Positions 1-12,571 of a DNA stretch of 64,000 bases are shown here, in pieces. The stretch is taken from assembly GCA_017163975.1 (NCBI GenBank), contig JAFFSR010000237.1:3658001-3722000 (forward strand), in the 5' to 3' direction. The stretch is from Anastatus disparis (Eukaryota > Arthropoda > Insecta > Hymenoptera > Eupelmidae). The notes beneath the pieces are model-generated. The model was not told the origin of the DNA. It saw nothing but the letters and a program-made list of their open reading frames with translations, and made no database searches. A program made the position numbers and the translations under genes. Numbering within the stretch: position 1 is the first letter of the stretch; each line of letters opens with the position of its first letter.

Positions 1-1343
1 GGCTCGTTAACGTTTGGCCAACATAAACAAAAGTCTACGGCATCTAGTATAAATATACGTATGCGCGTGTACGTATACGTGTAGAAGATATAAGATCGGT
101 AATATAAACCGCATTGCATATACCGTCGTTCTTCGCACCTGTTCGCGTGTGTTATCCTCTTCAGTCTCTCTCTCTAATTAAATTCCTCCCGGTTTAAACT
201 AGCGTCACAGGTGCAACGCGTGTACTCTCTGACTAAATCCTCATTTCGTATACCAGCTCGTACGGATGCATTTTACGTTACTGTATATATCTAGAGGTTA
301 AACTACTGAAGTATATATATGTTTAAAAAGAAAAAAAAGTTTAAAAAAAACAAGAGATAGAAGTAATGGTCACGCGAGCCTTTAAAACAATTTCGCCGGA
401 AGCTAAAGGTTTTGTTTAAGCTTGTCTCTCTTTCTCTCACGGTATGGTTGGTGGTGTGCGCTTGGTTGTCTTAAGAAAGCTGCGGGTCCACTAAAGGATA
501 ACCATCTAACGTATTTTGCGGTTTCACATATATACATACATGTATACCATCCACACATACAAACTGCACCAGGGGGTTATCTATTTTATACCTTTAAACT
601 AAATTTCGCTTTGGGATTTCTAGAAACCGTTGAACACTAATGGCCGATTAACTATATATCCTTCTGAGAATTAAACGTTTCCAATTTAGAGAGATAACTT
701 TGACTTTTTTTTTATTTAGTTTTAGAAAGTAACAAAAATTTTGTTTAAATTTTTATTTTACATTATAGACACTTGTTAATCTTTAATTTATTTAATTGTC
801 GACGATTTTTTGTTTTTTCATAAGCTTATTTTATCATTTCGTAAGAATAAACAAAAAAATCTTAACCTCAAAATAAGGTGCAATAAAGATTAGCGTAAAT
901 AAAATAAACAACACGCCGTGAGCGTTAAAAGTCAAATAGTTTCACAATTGAAAGTAAATTTATGAAAGAAATACATGTTTATACCTGAGATTTTCATTAT
1001 CTTATCAGCGCATAGTCTACTAACGCCCTAGAAAAGAAAAGAAAAAAAAAAACCTCTTTGCTTTTAAAAAGCAAACAATAAAAAAAAATCAAGAGACCCG
1101 TTACCGATCCTCTTATAAACCACGCGCGCACGCGAACGAACAAAGACCTCAAAAGGTATAACTGCTATCTCTTAACCTTTTTTTTATTTTTCAACTTAAA
1201 AGGAAAGAAAAAAGGTAAACTCGCTATCGAATTCTAACCTTTAAATCTGAATGTATCGTAAATAACACTTTTAATCGGTTAAGAGGAATCAACATATCTT
1301 AAGAGAGAAGGGAAATGATAAAAATTTCTTTTAAAAAACTCAC
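1..1343. other. Gene-free left edge, probably intron of a minus-strand gene
   Basis: AT-rich sequence with short homopolymers and no open frame that looks like protein. It lies directly downstream, on the minus strand, of the splice donor at 1338-1343, so it is most simply read as the start of the first coding intron of the gene whose signal-peptide exon is at 1344-1404. No acceptor with coding sequence behind it was recognised, so the next exon probably lies outside the window. Confidence 0.4.
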
Positions 1344-1404
1344 CTGTGAGCATGAACGATATGACTAATATAGAAGTCGCCAGACGCCAGCAACGAGCCT
1401 CCAT
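1344..1404 (-). CDS. First coding exon of an unidentified secreted or membrane protein (signal peptide)
   Basis: Read on the minus strand, an ATG at 1404-1402 opens 20 codons plus one base, MEARCWRLATSILVISFMLT, then a near-perfect donor (ACAG then gtgagt). The peptide is a textbook signal sequence: a short basic n-region (R4, R7), a hydrophobic core of about 12 residues, and small residues near the end. The exon ends in phase 1, which is common for the signal-peptide exon of secreted and immunoglobulin-superfamily proteins. The remaining exons would lie to the left and are not in the window, so the product cannot be named. A strong core promoter about 670 bases upstream on the same strand supports a real gene start. 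The alternative, a chance ATG with a hydrophobic frame, is less likely because start, frame, donor and promoter all agree. Confidence 0.6.
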
Positions 1405-2070
1405 GATGATTTAATAATACTTTGTAAAGAAGAAAAATAAAAGAAAAAAAGTAAAAAACAATTCCTCGGCTTCTTAAATGCAGCAGCTGGTTGCACCGGC
1501 GTGTAGGTTCGCCGGTCTCTCACGATTTCTTTTTATTATACGTTATGTGTGTATATACTTTTCAGCGTCCAAAGCGCCTTCACTTTTAAAAAAAATGTTC
1601 TTGTTTTATTACACTGATACCGATTACATAGATATCTTAATATCTCTCATAAGCGCAATCGAAAGTTGAATTAGATTCTTCTGAGGTTGAATGAAAATGT
1701 TCTCTTGCGATGAAGAATTTTTCTTAGTTAATTTTTTTTATTACATTCACGCACGGTGAACGAGGCGTGACGCGCCTAAGCGAGTCATATCACACGCGAA
1801 CCAGCCTTTTTTATTATAATTTTTTTATTATAAATTAAAAAAACATTACACTAACAGTATAATCATATACCGTAGCACAGCTTGTAAATCCACAAGATGA
1901 TACCATAAAAAAACGCGAAACAAAAAAAATCCTTAAAACACCTTGCGTATAAATTTTTTAAAAATATACGTTAATATAATAAGGTAAAAAAAATCCCGAA
2001 CTATATATATATCCCTCTCTCTCTCTCCTTTTTCCTCTTATCCGTTCTTGACGCTCGCCGATCTCGGACT
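1405..2070 (-). other. Putative 5' untranslated region of the minus-strand gene
   Basis: This is the interval between the predicted transcription start (2070) and the signal-peptide ATG (1404). If unspliced the leader is about 666 bases. It contains several ATG triplets on the minus strand (for example near 1625, 1743 and 1786), so either it is partly removed as a 5' UTR intron or it carries upstream ORFs. I cannot tell which from sequence alone. Confidence 0.35.
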
Positions 2071-2072
2071 GA
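2039..2072 (-). promoter_or_regulatory. Core promoter: initiator, MTE-like and DPE
   Basis: On the minus strand the sequence TCAGTC (2072-2067) is a full match to the arthropod initiator, with A+1 at 2070. At exactly +28 to +32 (2043-2039) is GGATA, a full match to the DPE consensus RGWYV, and +24 is the preferred G. Positions +25 to +29 read AACGG, matching the most conserved part of the MTE. No TATA box is seen at -30. Initiator, MTE and DPE at fixed spacing is the hallmark of TATA-less developmental promoters in insects. CT runs on the plus strand at about 2165-2180 are GAGA-type motifs near -100. Confidence 0.55.
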
Positions 2073-2700
2073 GCTGCTACTCTCTGTTACGACTCTTCGT
2101 TCCGTTCGCTATATTGCTCACCAAGCAGCATAGCACACACAGAGAGCGAGCACTAGGGGGATTTCTCTCTCTCTCTCTTTTTAGTTGCTTGCTCGCTCGC
2201 TCTTACTCGGCGCGTTTTCGACGCACGGTGTTGTGGGGGGGAGTATAAGAGAGAGAAAATTCTCTGACTACCTAACTATACTGTACCTTATACTACTACG
2301 CTCTAACTTGCTTCTCTATCTTTTTTCTTTATTTATCTTTTTCTCTGACTCTGTCTTTGTCGTGCAACAACGTGTGTGCGTGCATTGGATAAAACACGCG
2401 CATAGAGAGGCAGCAGCGAGGAGTGAGACCAGCAAAGAACTGAGTGACTCGTGCGGTGTTGTAGTACTACTATCGCATACGTTTTGGCTTATGTGTTCTT
2501 ATTATATACCTTTCCTTTTAGGTTTTTCCATCGGGTATATATATACACACACGGCACATGGCAAATAGCGCAAATCCCAATGCACGCGAATAAAGCATTG
2601 CAGAAAGAGTTGAAGGTTATAAAAAGAGCAAGGACTTTTAGGAATGAGAGGAAAAATCGTTGAATGAATGAGCTGATGAGTTTGTTAGAATGCATAATCG
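2073..2700. promoter_or_regulatory. Upstream flank of the minus-strand promoter
   Basis: A patch richer in G and C than its surroundings, with CT/GA runs (2165-2180), CG dinucleotides and CGCTCG repeats near 2195. GA runs just upstream of an initiator/DPE promoter fit binding of a GAGA-factor-like protein. Open frames here are low-complexity shadows of the CT runs. Confidence 0.3.
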
Positions 2701-4144
2701 TGTATATGCAATTCTATGGTGTGTACGATTAGATGCTTTGTTTGAGCAATTCTCTTTTGCATTTTTTTATATAGAAAAGTAAGATTTTTTCTTGCTGGGA
2801 ATGTGATAAATGAATAAATTAATATTTCTCAACTGTGAAAAATTTTCAATTTTTTTCGCTATTTTCGATTATTATTACGTAATTAAATAATTAAACATTA
2901 TCTGATTTCTTAATAATTTTTTAATGTCCCGAATAATTTTTTTGTAGTTTTAATTCCAGTAATAAAAACCAAATTCAAATTAGAACGTTTTTATTACTCC
3001 GTACGATTCATACTAGCTAAATTAAATTATTACTTAATAACAAGTAGGTATACCATAGAGATAAGGCAATATTTAATGTTTAGATGAATCAGTTATGATT
3101 TGAAAATTCGAAAACGTTCCTCGACGACAATTAAGCATATTAGGGTTATTAATAAACCGATAAGATAAAATAATAATGAGTTTACATTTAAAGATATACG
3201 AGAAAATATTATTTTTTAATTTCAAGGTAAAAATAATTAAGATAAAATAGCATTAATTTTCCTAAATTACAGCGCTATTAAAATATAGAATAAATGTGAT
3301 TTTTCATTGTCGGAGAAAACAATGTCAACAACATAAATTCAGTCATATAAAAAAAAGCCAAAATTCAGTGTCAAGTACAAAAAAAAATAAAATTGTAAGG
3401 GAAAGAGAGAAAAATCCTCGAGTACATTGTAAGACGTTGAGAGGCTTTTAAAATGATGATATCGAAGTGCATGTATCCCATTTTTAAAAGGTTTTTCTTT
3501 CCCGGTGAAAAGAAAGTCAAACCCGACATTAGATGCATCGCGCAAATCTTAAAGCTCGAAAATTTTCTTTTCTTTTTCTCTCCTTTTTATTATTATTTTT
3601 CTAGGTTATAGTGTTTTTCTCGAAAAGAAATTGCGCAATGCCCGCCTTTACTCCGTCTTTTTTTCATATTCTTATGCTCCTTTTTTGCGTTACACATATA
3701 TACATACATATCAGACAGTGGAAAAGAAAAACGGTACATATATCTTACGAACGTAACGGCTTTACATTTGAAAGCATCCATAAAAATAGTTGAAAAATAC
3801 TTGTTTTATACATTCGTATATAAAAGGTCCTGGAGAAGGTAGTGCATGAAAATTAAATTGTTGGATGCAGCATTTTTGAATTGTATTAGTTTTTTTTTAT
3901 TTTCCAAAGAGAATTTTTTGAATAGATAGAAGAACGTTGGCCTCAAAATCATTTTTTTATTAAATTTTAAAACAACTACTCATTTTATGTAATTACGGTA
4001 ATAAACTATTGTTGCAAACGTGTTTTCAATTTTATTAGTTTTTAAAATTGTTAATAAAAGAACATTTTTTTATTGGTTGGAAAAATGATTAGTTTTTATT
4101 TATATTTTATATTTTTTCAGTTTATAATATTTTAAATTTTAATA

Positions 4145-4247
4145 CTTTGTAATTAAAAAAGTTTAGTAATTAAATTTTTATTTTCCAAATTATCACTTTG
4201 TAATTAAAAAAAAATTGGTAATTAAATTTTTATATTCTAAACTGTCG
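4145..4247. repeat. Two-copy tandem duplication, period about 51 bases
   Basis: Each copy starts with CTTTGTAATTAAAAAA and contains a GTAATTAAATTTTTAT segment. The copies begin at 4145 and 4196 and differ at several positions, so this is an old local duplication. No function is suggested. Confidence 0.7.
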
Positions 4248-4323
4248 GATAAAATTACACAAAGATGAATCAATGTTAAAATTTAATTATGAAACTTTAA
4301 ATTAAATAAAAAATTTACTTATT

Positions 4324-4343
4324 AAAAAAAAAAAAAAAAAAAA
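4324..4343. repeat. Poly-A run of about 20 bases
   Basis: An uninterrupted run of A. No identifiable retroelement body precedes it on either strand, so it is recorded as a simple repeat, not a retroposon tail. Confidence 0.9.
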
Positions 4344-7300
4344 TCATACATGTTTTTCAAATTTACATGCGCTTTCAATTAATAATTAAACTTTAAAAAA
4401 TAATCCTCCAACGGCAGATACTAGAAGAAAAGAGAAAAATAAAATAAAACACATTAGCGTTAGCAAAGGCATCTTGTATTTTACAAAACAATTAGTAAAA
4501 CGTTAATTCTTTAAAAGCTTAATTACAGATTTAAAAGTGCCGGTGTAATTTAAAACTTTGACGTAATTTTATGTATTTCCACTTTTAAAAACTCCTCGTA
4601 TAGCAAGGAAAAAAAGAGAAGAAAAGAGCTAAATGAACATCATTATGCAGATGAATTTAAGTTTAAGTAGGAGAAAGTAAAGACATTAGATAGTTCAAAT
4701 TCCAATAAGCCAAAGTAAACTTTTCCACTAGAGCCGAGATTAAAAGTATTCAAGGACGAGTAGAAAAAAAAAAGAAGGAGATTTAATGCATTATGCATTA
4801 TATGCACTTTTCCTGTTTTTGTTATCAAAATAAAACAAAAGAGGAGGAGAAACAAATACCGTTTCTCGTTTTCAACGTGCACCTTTAAATTTAAATTGAA
4901 AAAAGGGATTTCAAAATAATAACAATAGATAACAAACATTTATATACCCCACAAAAAATAAAATAAACGCTTATCGTTTAGCTTATTATTTCAAATAATA
5001 GCCCTTTTTTATAAACAAATTGTATAATGCCAAGCCATTAAAGTGGAAACGTACTTTAACAATATAAAATGATTTGTATCTCCATTATTGTAAAATTACA
5101 GTAATAAAAACCGATCCATCACTACGGAATGCAGAACAATTACCTCCCCCTCCGCTCGTATAACGTCTTAGATTTTCTCTTCTCCTGCACATGCATCGAG
5201 TCCATATAGCATTTGATTCTTTACAAAACGTACGTTGTACAAATAACGAAAATTTCTATATTTTACGTGGAATACAAAAACCGCAGTTTAATTAATTAAT
5301 CAAGCTAAAAATAAAAGACATACCGTACAAACTGGATTATTTGTAACGTGCATCCAAGTAAATCTTGCCGATCATCAATCTCATCCAAATTACAATACCA
5401 TCCGAGTCAACATTAGGCAAGTCCATCATAGATTCTCGTTAAAAGAAAAACCTTATTCTTATCCAGTTTCATTTCTTCTATACGCATACGCATCCAAATA
5501 AAAAATGACTTTGAACCATCTCTCCTTGTAATATACTTGAAGTGATAGTCAACACTAAAAAGCGAATAAGAGTACAAAAAAAGGGAAGAAGGGAAGAGAA
5601 GATCGTCGCATTACTTTATTTTCCACTTGTCCTCTCTCATATTGACTGTCCAGTATCATTTCCTTTCAGCTTATGGGGGATAATATATAAGAAATGCGCG
5701 TCGATTACAAATCGTCCTCGAGCTAAAGAGAGAAAGAAAGAAAGGAAAAGAAGAGCAAGAAGAAAAGAAATGGATGGATTGAAAGAAAAGAGAGAGAGAA
5801 GAAAAAAAAATATTTGAAGCTTGCAAAGGCAAAAAAGATTGATGACCCGCGAGAAGAGAAGAGAGAGTCGTGCACTTCGTTCTATAAATGTCTCACACGA
5901 AGGAGGAAGCTGCTGTGTGCTGCTGCTGCAGGAAGAAGAAGATGAACAAAAAAAAATATAAAGAAAATTGTAGCAAAGTCATGACGTTGGGGCTTTGTAC
6001 TGTACGGCTACACGGCCTGTGCTGCTTCTGCTTTTACTTTTATATGGACCGGACTGTATCAGACTGATTTTTAGACGATTCATCACTATACGCGATGGGC
6101 AAAAGGTTAGGGAAGAATATTTTCGAACTAATTTGATGCTATTGTAAAAGGATCTTTTCTTGTAATTCTTTTATTTTATTCTCCTTTCTTTTATTTTTGT
6201 GCCTGAAAATGTCGTTTTGTGGTATAAATAGTGAGAAACGATGAAAAGATATATAAAAGAGTACGGGCTCGATTAAAGTTTCAATAATAGTTCTGATAGG
6301 TCATTGTCGAATTTTCGATGAATGGATTTTATATGGTGTTCCTTGATTTTTTTCTAATGCGTATAAAATCAAGTTACGTTCTATTTTTCTATTTATCATC
6401 CTATTTGTTCCGTAGGTAAGCTTAGAATTAAACGAAAATATGGAAAACTATTACAAAATTTGATATTCCAAATAGTGAAGAAGAGATATGAAAATTTGAA
6501 AATTCGAAGATGAATTTCATAAATTTGAAATATAACTGATATTGACTGGTGAAAACGGGCTATAATAATATTAGAGATCGCATGTCAATTTTGAATTTTT
6601 TTCGATAAATTGAAAAATTTTTACTCGTGACCTAGAATTTTTATAAAAGCGAAGCACGTACTCGTACTTTTTTGACTTTGAAAAATTGTATTTATAGTAT
6701 AAAATCTTTATGAAAAGTTGGTAAAAAGAGCATTAATGTAAATAAAAGAATTTCCCGTCTTTTTCTTTCTCTTTTAACCAGCTTCGTACAGTCATGCCTC
6801 TCTCTCTCGAGTTACCTCAAAAATGTTCCATCTTCAAAAATTCTCATCTTATTCACCACTTATTTCTAACACGTCAACAAATGTAAGTCTACATCTAACA
6901 GAATTACTCTCTTTTTCTCGTGTTAAAAGTCAAGTCATTCCACGCACGCGCCATATTACAGAATAAAAAGAAGAAGAGAAAAACCACCATAGTCACAAAG
7001 TGTATCCGAAAAACTTTTGGACTCTTCTTTTTTTTTTATATCTCTTCTCTTATCATTGCAAAAAGGGGGCTTAAAATAGTGCGAGTGTAGTCTAGGTACC
7101 CTTTTTTTTTTCTATTTCTTTTCGCCTTCGTCATTTGTCACCCAACCATTGTTTACAAAGGCCTCTCTCTCTCCTCTGTGTACGTGTAGCCCAGACTGTA
7201 AAAGGGTCTTGTCGCGATGCTTTTTTGTCTAGTCTCTCTTATCATTGCTATAGATATATATATACATTTGAAAGCCAGGAGAAGAGAGAAGCACATTGAG

Positions 7301-7924
7301 AGCGCCAGCGAAATGTTTCTTGCGCGGGTGTTGGAGTTTAGGTATATATACATACAACAGTCATCTGGTGTAGGATGTGTTATAAGGGTAAAGGCTATGA
7401 CAAAAAGTCAGACGATATGCTGCTATATAAGAGCACACCTAAGGGCGTTAATACCATAAGTAGCTGCGATATAGCTTATGCCGCTGTTGAGATATGTGCC
7501 TAAAGAAATTCTACTGCGGTTACAAGGACGGATTAGTCGTAAGATGTTTCTTTTTTTTTTACTTAGGTTGAATTTTTTTCGGAGGATAAGACTTTTTTGG
7601 GATGAATAGGTACAAAAAAGGTAAATAAGAAAAAGTATAATGAAAAAACGGATAAGCTTGTAGAAAAAAACTGAAAATGTAATAGAATAATCCAAAGTTT
7701 TATAGGTTAACTTTTTGTTCAGAAGTTATTTTAATTATTCACAAGTTGAAGAAACACTTGGATAATTGAAGTCTGAATAATTTTCAGTTTCAAAATGTTT
7801 AACCGCATGTATTAAGAGCATGACGAAGCTGTCCGCCTTCTAATAATATTTCCAATCTTAATTTATGAATAAACGATGCGTTTAATTGAGTTTTTTTGCT
7901 ATAAAGAAAAAATTTGTAAGATTA

Positions 7925-8130
7925 AACTCTAGTGCGGACAACTGAAGAAAACCACCAAAATATTATACATACAAAGTTATAATAAAAACTTTCAATATAT
8001 CGTATTTTAAGGTTAGGTTTGTCGAGTTTGATATCTAATTTCCAATCCAAGCTCATAAAAAAATAACAAGTCCAAATGATTTTTTATTTTAACAAAAATT
8101 ATTGTACTAATATAACTTTAGTGCGGACAA
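7925..8130. repeat. Direct repeat pair with GTGCGGACAA core
   Basis: The 17-base motif AACTYTAGTGCGGACAA occurs at 7925-7941 and 8114-8130, 189 bases apart, with one difference. A related inverted form (CTGTCCGCC) sits near 7829. The motif is GC-rich for this region and could be the ends of a small decayed element, but I cannot assign a family. Confidence 0.45.
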
Positions 8131-10375
8131 GTCATTATATTTGTTTAATTTAAGAATTTAAAAAGATATCGATAAAATAAAAAAAGAAAACTCGATTGCT
8201 GCAGCTCCGACATGCCGTTAACACTCCAAGTGTACATAAAAACATTCTTATTTATTTACTCTAGTATTGACTTAGGACTGATCAAGTAAACTCTCGTTAA
8301 TATTTGGTTTAAGGATACTCAATTAACATCTGTCTAAAAAAATAAGAAAAATATTACAGTTATGAATTAAAAAAAAAACATGAAAAACAAAAAGACCGCG
8401 TCATTATTTGTATACCCAAGCAGCGTAGCTGTTTTTCTTTAAACTATAATTGTGAAAAATAATAATAACTTTCTAAAATTATAAAAACACAGTTGCATAA
8501 ACTTTTCTTGTTTAAGGCAAATTTTTGCGCGTAGGAAAAAAGAAATTACTTCAGCGTGAAAATTTAGTATAATCTCGTAATCTCGAAAAGAAAAGAGAGT
8601 AGCAGTGAAAATTGTCTCGCTGCTAATTATTGTGATCGCCCTATGAATTTGAATAATGAATCAAGTTAAGAAAAGAAGCTAGCACAATAAACTTGTTAAC
8701 AAAAAAAAACTAAAACACCGTTTTAACAAAGTCCGTGATAATTGTAATCGGGTTTATGAATTTTAATTAAATACGCTTGAATGATATAAAGGATAACAAA
8801 TTGTAAATTTATCAATAAATTAAATCATTTATTGCAAACAGATTGTTAATAATACCAATACTATTAATTTAAAAAACATGAGTTTATACAGAAGACGATA
8901 TAATAAAAAAGAAATTATAAATCCATTTATTCCTTTGATTACATTTATTATTTGCTTACATTAAAATGTAAATGTGATTCTGCGAGGAATATCGAGAAGG
9001 AAATAGTATTCATCTGCTTCGGTAATAAAGGTAAGTAAGACAATTTATAATACAAAGTAAAATTCATGAAAGCATTCATAAAAAACGAAGAAGAAAAAAG
9101 AAAGCGAAGCATCTTTTTTCCGCCTTGCATCATAAGACCTCATAGATACAAAAATCAGAAATGCAAAGTGCCGAGCGCTCGTCAGCCAGGTATATAACTA
9201 AGGTTTGCAAAGAAAAAAGGGAAAATGTCATGTGCAAAAGAGAAAAAAAAATAGGGAACGAACGCAAGCGAGCTTTTGTAGAATGATAAGGAAGTATATA
9301 TGCATCTCCTTAGAGAAAACGAAGAAGCGAAAAAAAAGAAAGATAGAAAAATGAGCAAGGCGAAATGAGCAAGAAGGAAGGAGGTAGTTGAAACATGATA
9401 GTAAAAGGGTGTGCTTGCGTATCACAATGCTGTATCTACTTAAAAGAGAAAAGAAGAAGCAGGAGGGAGAAGTTGGTTATTAAACACTTAAATCTTTCTC
9501 GATGAATAAAAAAAAAGATTATATACCCTATACCAACCCTGGCGCCCGAAGATGGAGCGAGAGAGAGAGAGCAGAAGAAAAAAAAATAAATACACCCGCA
9601 GCAGGCAGAAAGGAAAAAGAAAAATTTAGTTTTCCTTAGACAGAAGAAATGTTTTCTCAAATTAAATATTTACTTTAAAAAAGTGAACGAGTGAAAGGTG
9701 AAAAATACGAGATATGAAGATATGGATAGAGAAAAAGAAAAATATAACGTTTTTGATATAAATATATTGACAATACGTATCGTTTGAAACTTTATTTGAA
9801 TATCACGTATATAGTATAAATAAATATAGTATAAAAAGGAATACCGTAGGAAAATATATCGTTATAAATAATATAAAAGTTTCTTTTCAAAATTGATAGC
9901 TCGACGGCTGAAAATATGATAAAGTACGGAACGAAATACATACGACGTAACGATTGATGTACATTTTAGTTTTTAATTTTACAAAATATTTACTCAAGCT
10001 TTCAACTGAGAACGACAATATTTTATTATAAAAGTCACAGAAATAAATTGCAGAAAAATATGAAATCCAAACAAATAATCACTCACTTTAATAAGTAAAT
10101 AGTAATTTCATGATACAATATTCACTTCGAATAATAATAGAACTCTTATCAATTTTTTCTTGATAATTAATTAAAAATTTCAACGCGCGTAGACGATAAA
10201 GAAAATTAAAACAAATTTATATTTCAAGATAATGAATTTTTTCATAAAAAAAAACATAAAAACCAATACTAAAAGAAATCTACTCTTTTATTCCTCATAA
10301 CCGCAATTCTCTCAATCAATAATTAAAAAAAGATTTCCCGTGCATTACCCTTTTTTTTTATATTTTATCTTGCAG

Positions 10376-10476
10376 CAACGCAAGCTTGCGGCGGTGGCGG
10401 CGGGGGGTCAGAGAGATTACGCTCTGTAGACACCGGAAGAAAGCAATTTCGTGGCGCGGAAAACGAGAAAAAATGA
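10376..10476 (+). CDS. Candidate terminal exon (uncertain)
   Basis: A long pyrimidine tract ends in CTTGCAG at 10375, an excellent acceptor. The frame that follows from 10378 begins TQACGGGGGGSERLRS, is GC-rich for this window, and runs 32 codons to a TGA at 10474-10476. The glycine run uses mixed GGN codons, more like coding sequence than a simple repeat. There is no recognised upstream exon and no homology I know, so this could equally be a chance GC patch. Confidence 0.2.
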
Positions 10477-10733
10477 ATATGAAGAGGCCTCCAACCTCCT
10501 TCTTAAGCGAAAAAAAAATCAAGAAAACACTAAGAATGAAGGAAAAGTTAAAAAAAAGGAAAAAAAAAATCGCAGAGAAAATAAAAAAAAAAAAAGAGAA
10601 AAAAAAGTAGAAGCATAAGAAGCAAGGTTGAAGGGATTTTCCGCTGCGCGCACGCTCGGGTCTTCGACTTTTCTACTCTTCTTCTCATCCAGCACAGCAC
10701 AGTAGCATCTCTCTATGTCTTGTGCAGTTTTAA

Positions 10734-10973
10734 CGGAGCCGAGGTTCAGTGGCGCCTGTAAAGCAGGCAGCCAGGCGGGCGCCAAAGTTGCGCTCCGAAA
10801 GCCGTATATTCGTTATATATAATAATAATGCCGTGGTACTAAAACGCGAACAACGAAAAAGCTCCTGCAAAACAGAGCTGGATGACGAACTTAATGTTAA
10901 AGCCAACGACTGCAATGCACATACTATTTTATCAAATCGATGCGTAGAATCAGGACACCCCAGCTATGTATAG
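10734..10973 (+). other. GC-richer open patch, coding status unclear
   Basis: An open frame of 79 codons from 10734 to the TAG at 10971-10973 has no ATG in its first part, but its composition is more balanced than its neighbours (residues such as RSESRIFVIYNNN and CKTELDDELNVKAND). Open frames also exist on the minus strand across the same bases. It could be an exon, a 5' leader or regulatory DNA. I recognise no domain. Confidence 0.15.
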
Positions 10974-12387
10974 TTTCGTGCTAATTTTCAAGATTTCACA
11001 TTGAGATTATTGAAATTATAAAAATACATTTACTTTATGAATAAAAATATTATATTTTTAATTATACTTTTCTAAATTCAATAAAATCATAATAAAACCT
11101 AATTGATATTACTTAATTAATAAAAGTCTTCTAATATTATTACTCAATTTCATTAAATGAAAACTACCATATAGCTCACTGAAAAAAAAACAATGAAAAT
11201 TATATTGTTTTAAATTTCGAGATCATTTACTTCCTAATTCCGACCAAAAATCCATTAGATTAATAAGACAAATTCCATAAAAAGGCTTGGGGTTGGAGGA
11301 GGGGTATAGGAAAGACACTCAATATTACGTCACACTAAGCTTTAAACCGTGCAGAACGCAAAAGAAGAGGGTGAGTTTATAATCTAAGACGAGGGAGCCG
11401 AGCATTATATTCGAACTATGTGTACAAGGGGGAAGCACGAGAGAGAGAGAGAGAAAAAAGGGCAGTGTATAGCAAAGGCGGTTCCTTTATGCCACTGTAA
11501 GTGAGCTTTAGGAATTTTGAAAAAGGTAACCGCATCTCAAGTCTTGTATATTAAGATTCCAATTGATAAACGATGATCGTTCATAATTTATGCATACGTA
11601 TATAGTCGAATGATTCGAAGGACAAAAAATTTCTAATGCAACGACGACATGTAATTTAAATTTTAATTGAATTTTAATCTTTTTACTCTTTTTTTTTCTC
11701 TCTCTTAATTTTCAACGTTTTAAGAAGTCAACGACTTTAAGCGAGCCAAGGAGTATTTGGGTTAAGTGGCGGCAGTATAAGCTTCGCTGAGGAATATTTC
11801 AAGTCCTCTCTTGCTTATAGGAATAAAACGATCGATAATACGGGTGCCCAGAGAGAGAGAAGAGTGCTTTATTTCTCGAAAAAATAGAACGAATAATCAG
11901 CTCTATGGCTTTTGTTTACAATTAAGTGATTTTTAATGAGTCTTTAATGGGACATTAGTGCATGTTGTACGGCTCTATTAATTACAGGTGTTTTCGACGT
12001 TTCGTTAAGCAAACGTGAATTAAATTTGCATAGGTGATTATGATTTCGTAACTCTTGTGTTTACTTTGAAATTGTCTTTTGTTAATTGGTAACGATAGTT
12101 GATTATTTAGTAATAGAATTGCTAAAGTAAATTTATGTAATTTTTACATTGAAAACATTTTAATTTTAATATATATTATACTGAGAAAAAATCTTATATA
12201 ACTAGTTACTATATGGTTTAGTTGTATCAAAATATTCCTGATTACTATATTTTCTAGTAAAGCAAACAAAATTTATGTTATGGAAGCTATAAGTATGGTA
12301 AATTGGAGTACATCAAAGTAACTGAAACTTTAAAACTGAGTTGTAGCCATATAAAACTATACACATAGCTATGAATCCCAAATTTTT
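10974..12387. other. Gene-free stretch
   Basis: AT-rich sequence with a GA run at about 11,440-11,455 and no recognisable gene, RNA or transposon end. Confidence 0.6.
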
Positions 12388-12571
12388 AGTCGGTAGAGCG
12401 ATGGATTCATAATCTCGAGGTCCCGAGTTCGAATCCCGCTCTCGGTCGATTGATACAAGCATTACTGTACGGTACATTTGCTTTGTTTGCAAACACACTG
12501 ACGTCCTTCATTGCTAATTAGCATCGCAATGATAGCATAAATACAGCGATGTTAAATAAAATTAAAAAAAA
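12388..12571 (+). mobile_element. tRNA-derived SINE, copy 1 (5'-truncated or diverged)
   Basis: It begins within the A-box-like region (AGTCGGTAGAGCG) and keeps a B box (GAGTTCGAATCCC at about 12424-12436). It then has the tRNA-unrelated body shared with the copies at 37131 and 57307, and the tail GTTAAATAAAA. The first 18 or so bases of the head seen in the other copies are missing or unrecognisable. The 3' part can fold as CATTGCT (12509-12515) with AGCGATG (12545-12551). It is non-autonomous and depends on a LINE for mobility. Confidence 0.8.

Larger units (their letters stand above)
2701..10375. other. Gene-free stretch
   Basis: No protein gene or RNA gene was recognised on either strand. 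The stretch alternates AT-homopolymer sequence with purine-rich islands (about 5,540-5,960 and 9,180-9,640). Its distinctive items are a 51-base tandem duplication at 4145, a poly-A run at 4324 and a repeated GTGCGGACAA motif near 7.9-8.1 kb. Confidence 0.6.

Noticed and set aside
2185..2568. 127-codon plus-strand open frame
   Set aside because: It lies opposite the minus-strand promoter, and its leucine/serine-rich content reflects the CT runs.
8910..9028. Open frame running into a GTAAGT donor at 9029
   Set aside because: About 39 codons with no acceptor or ATG at the left end. Length and composition are compatible with chance.
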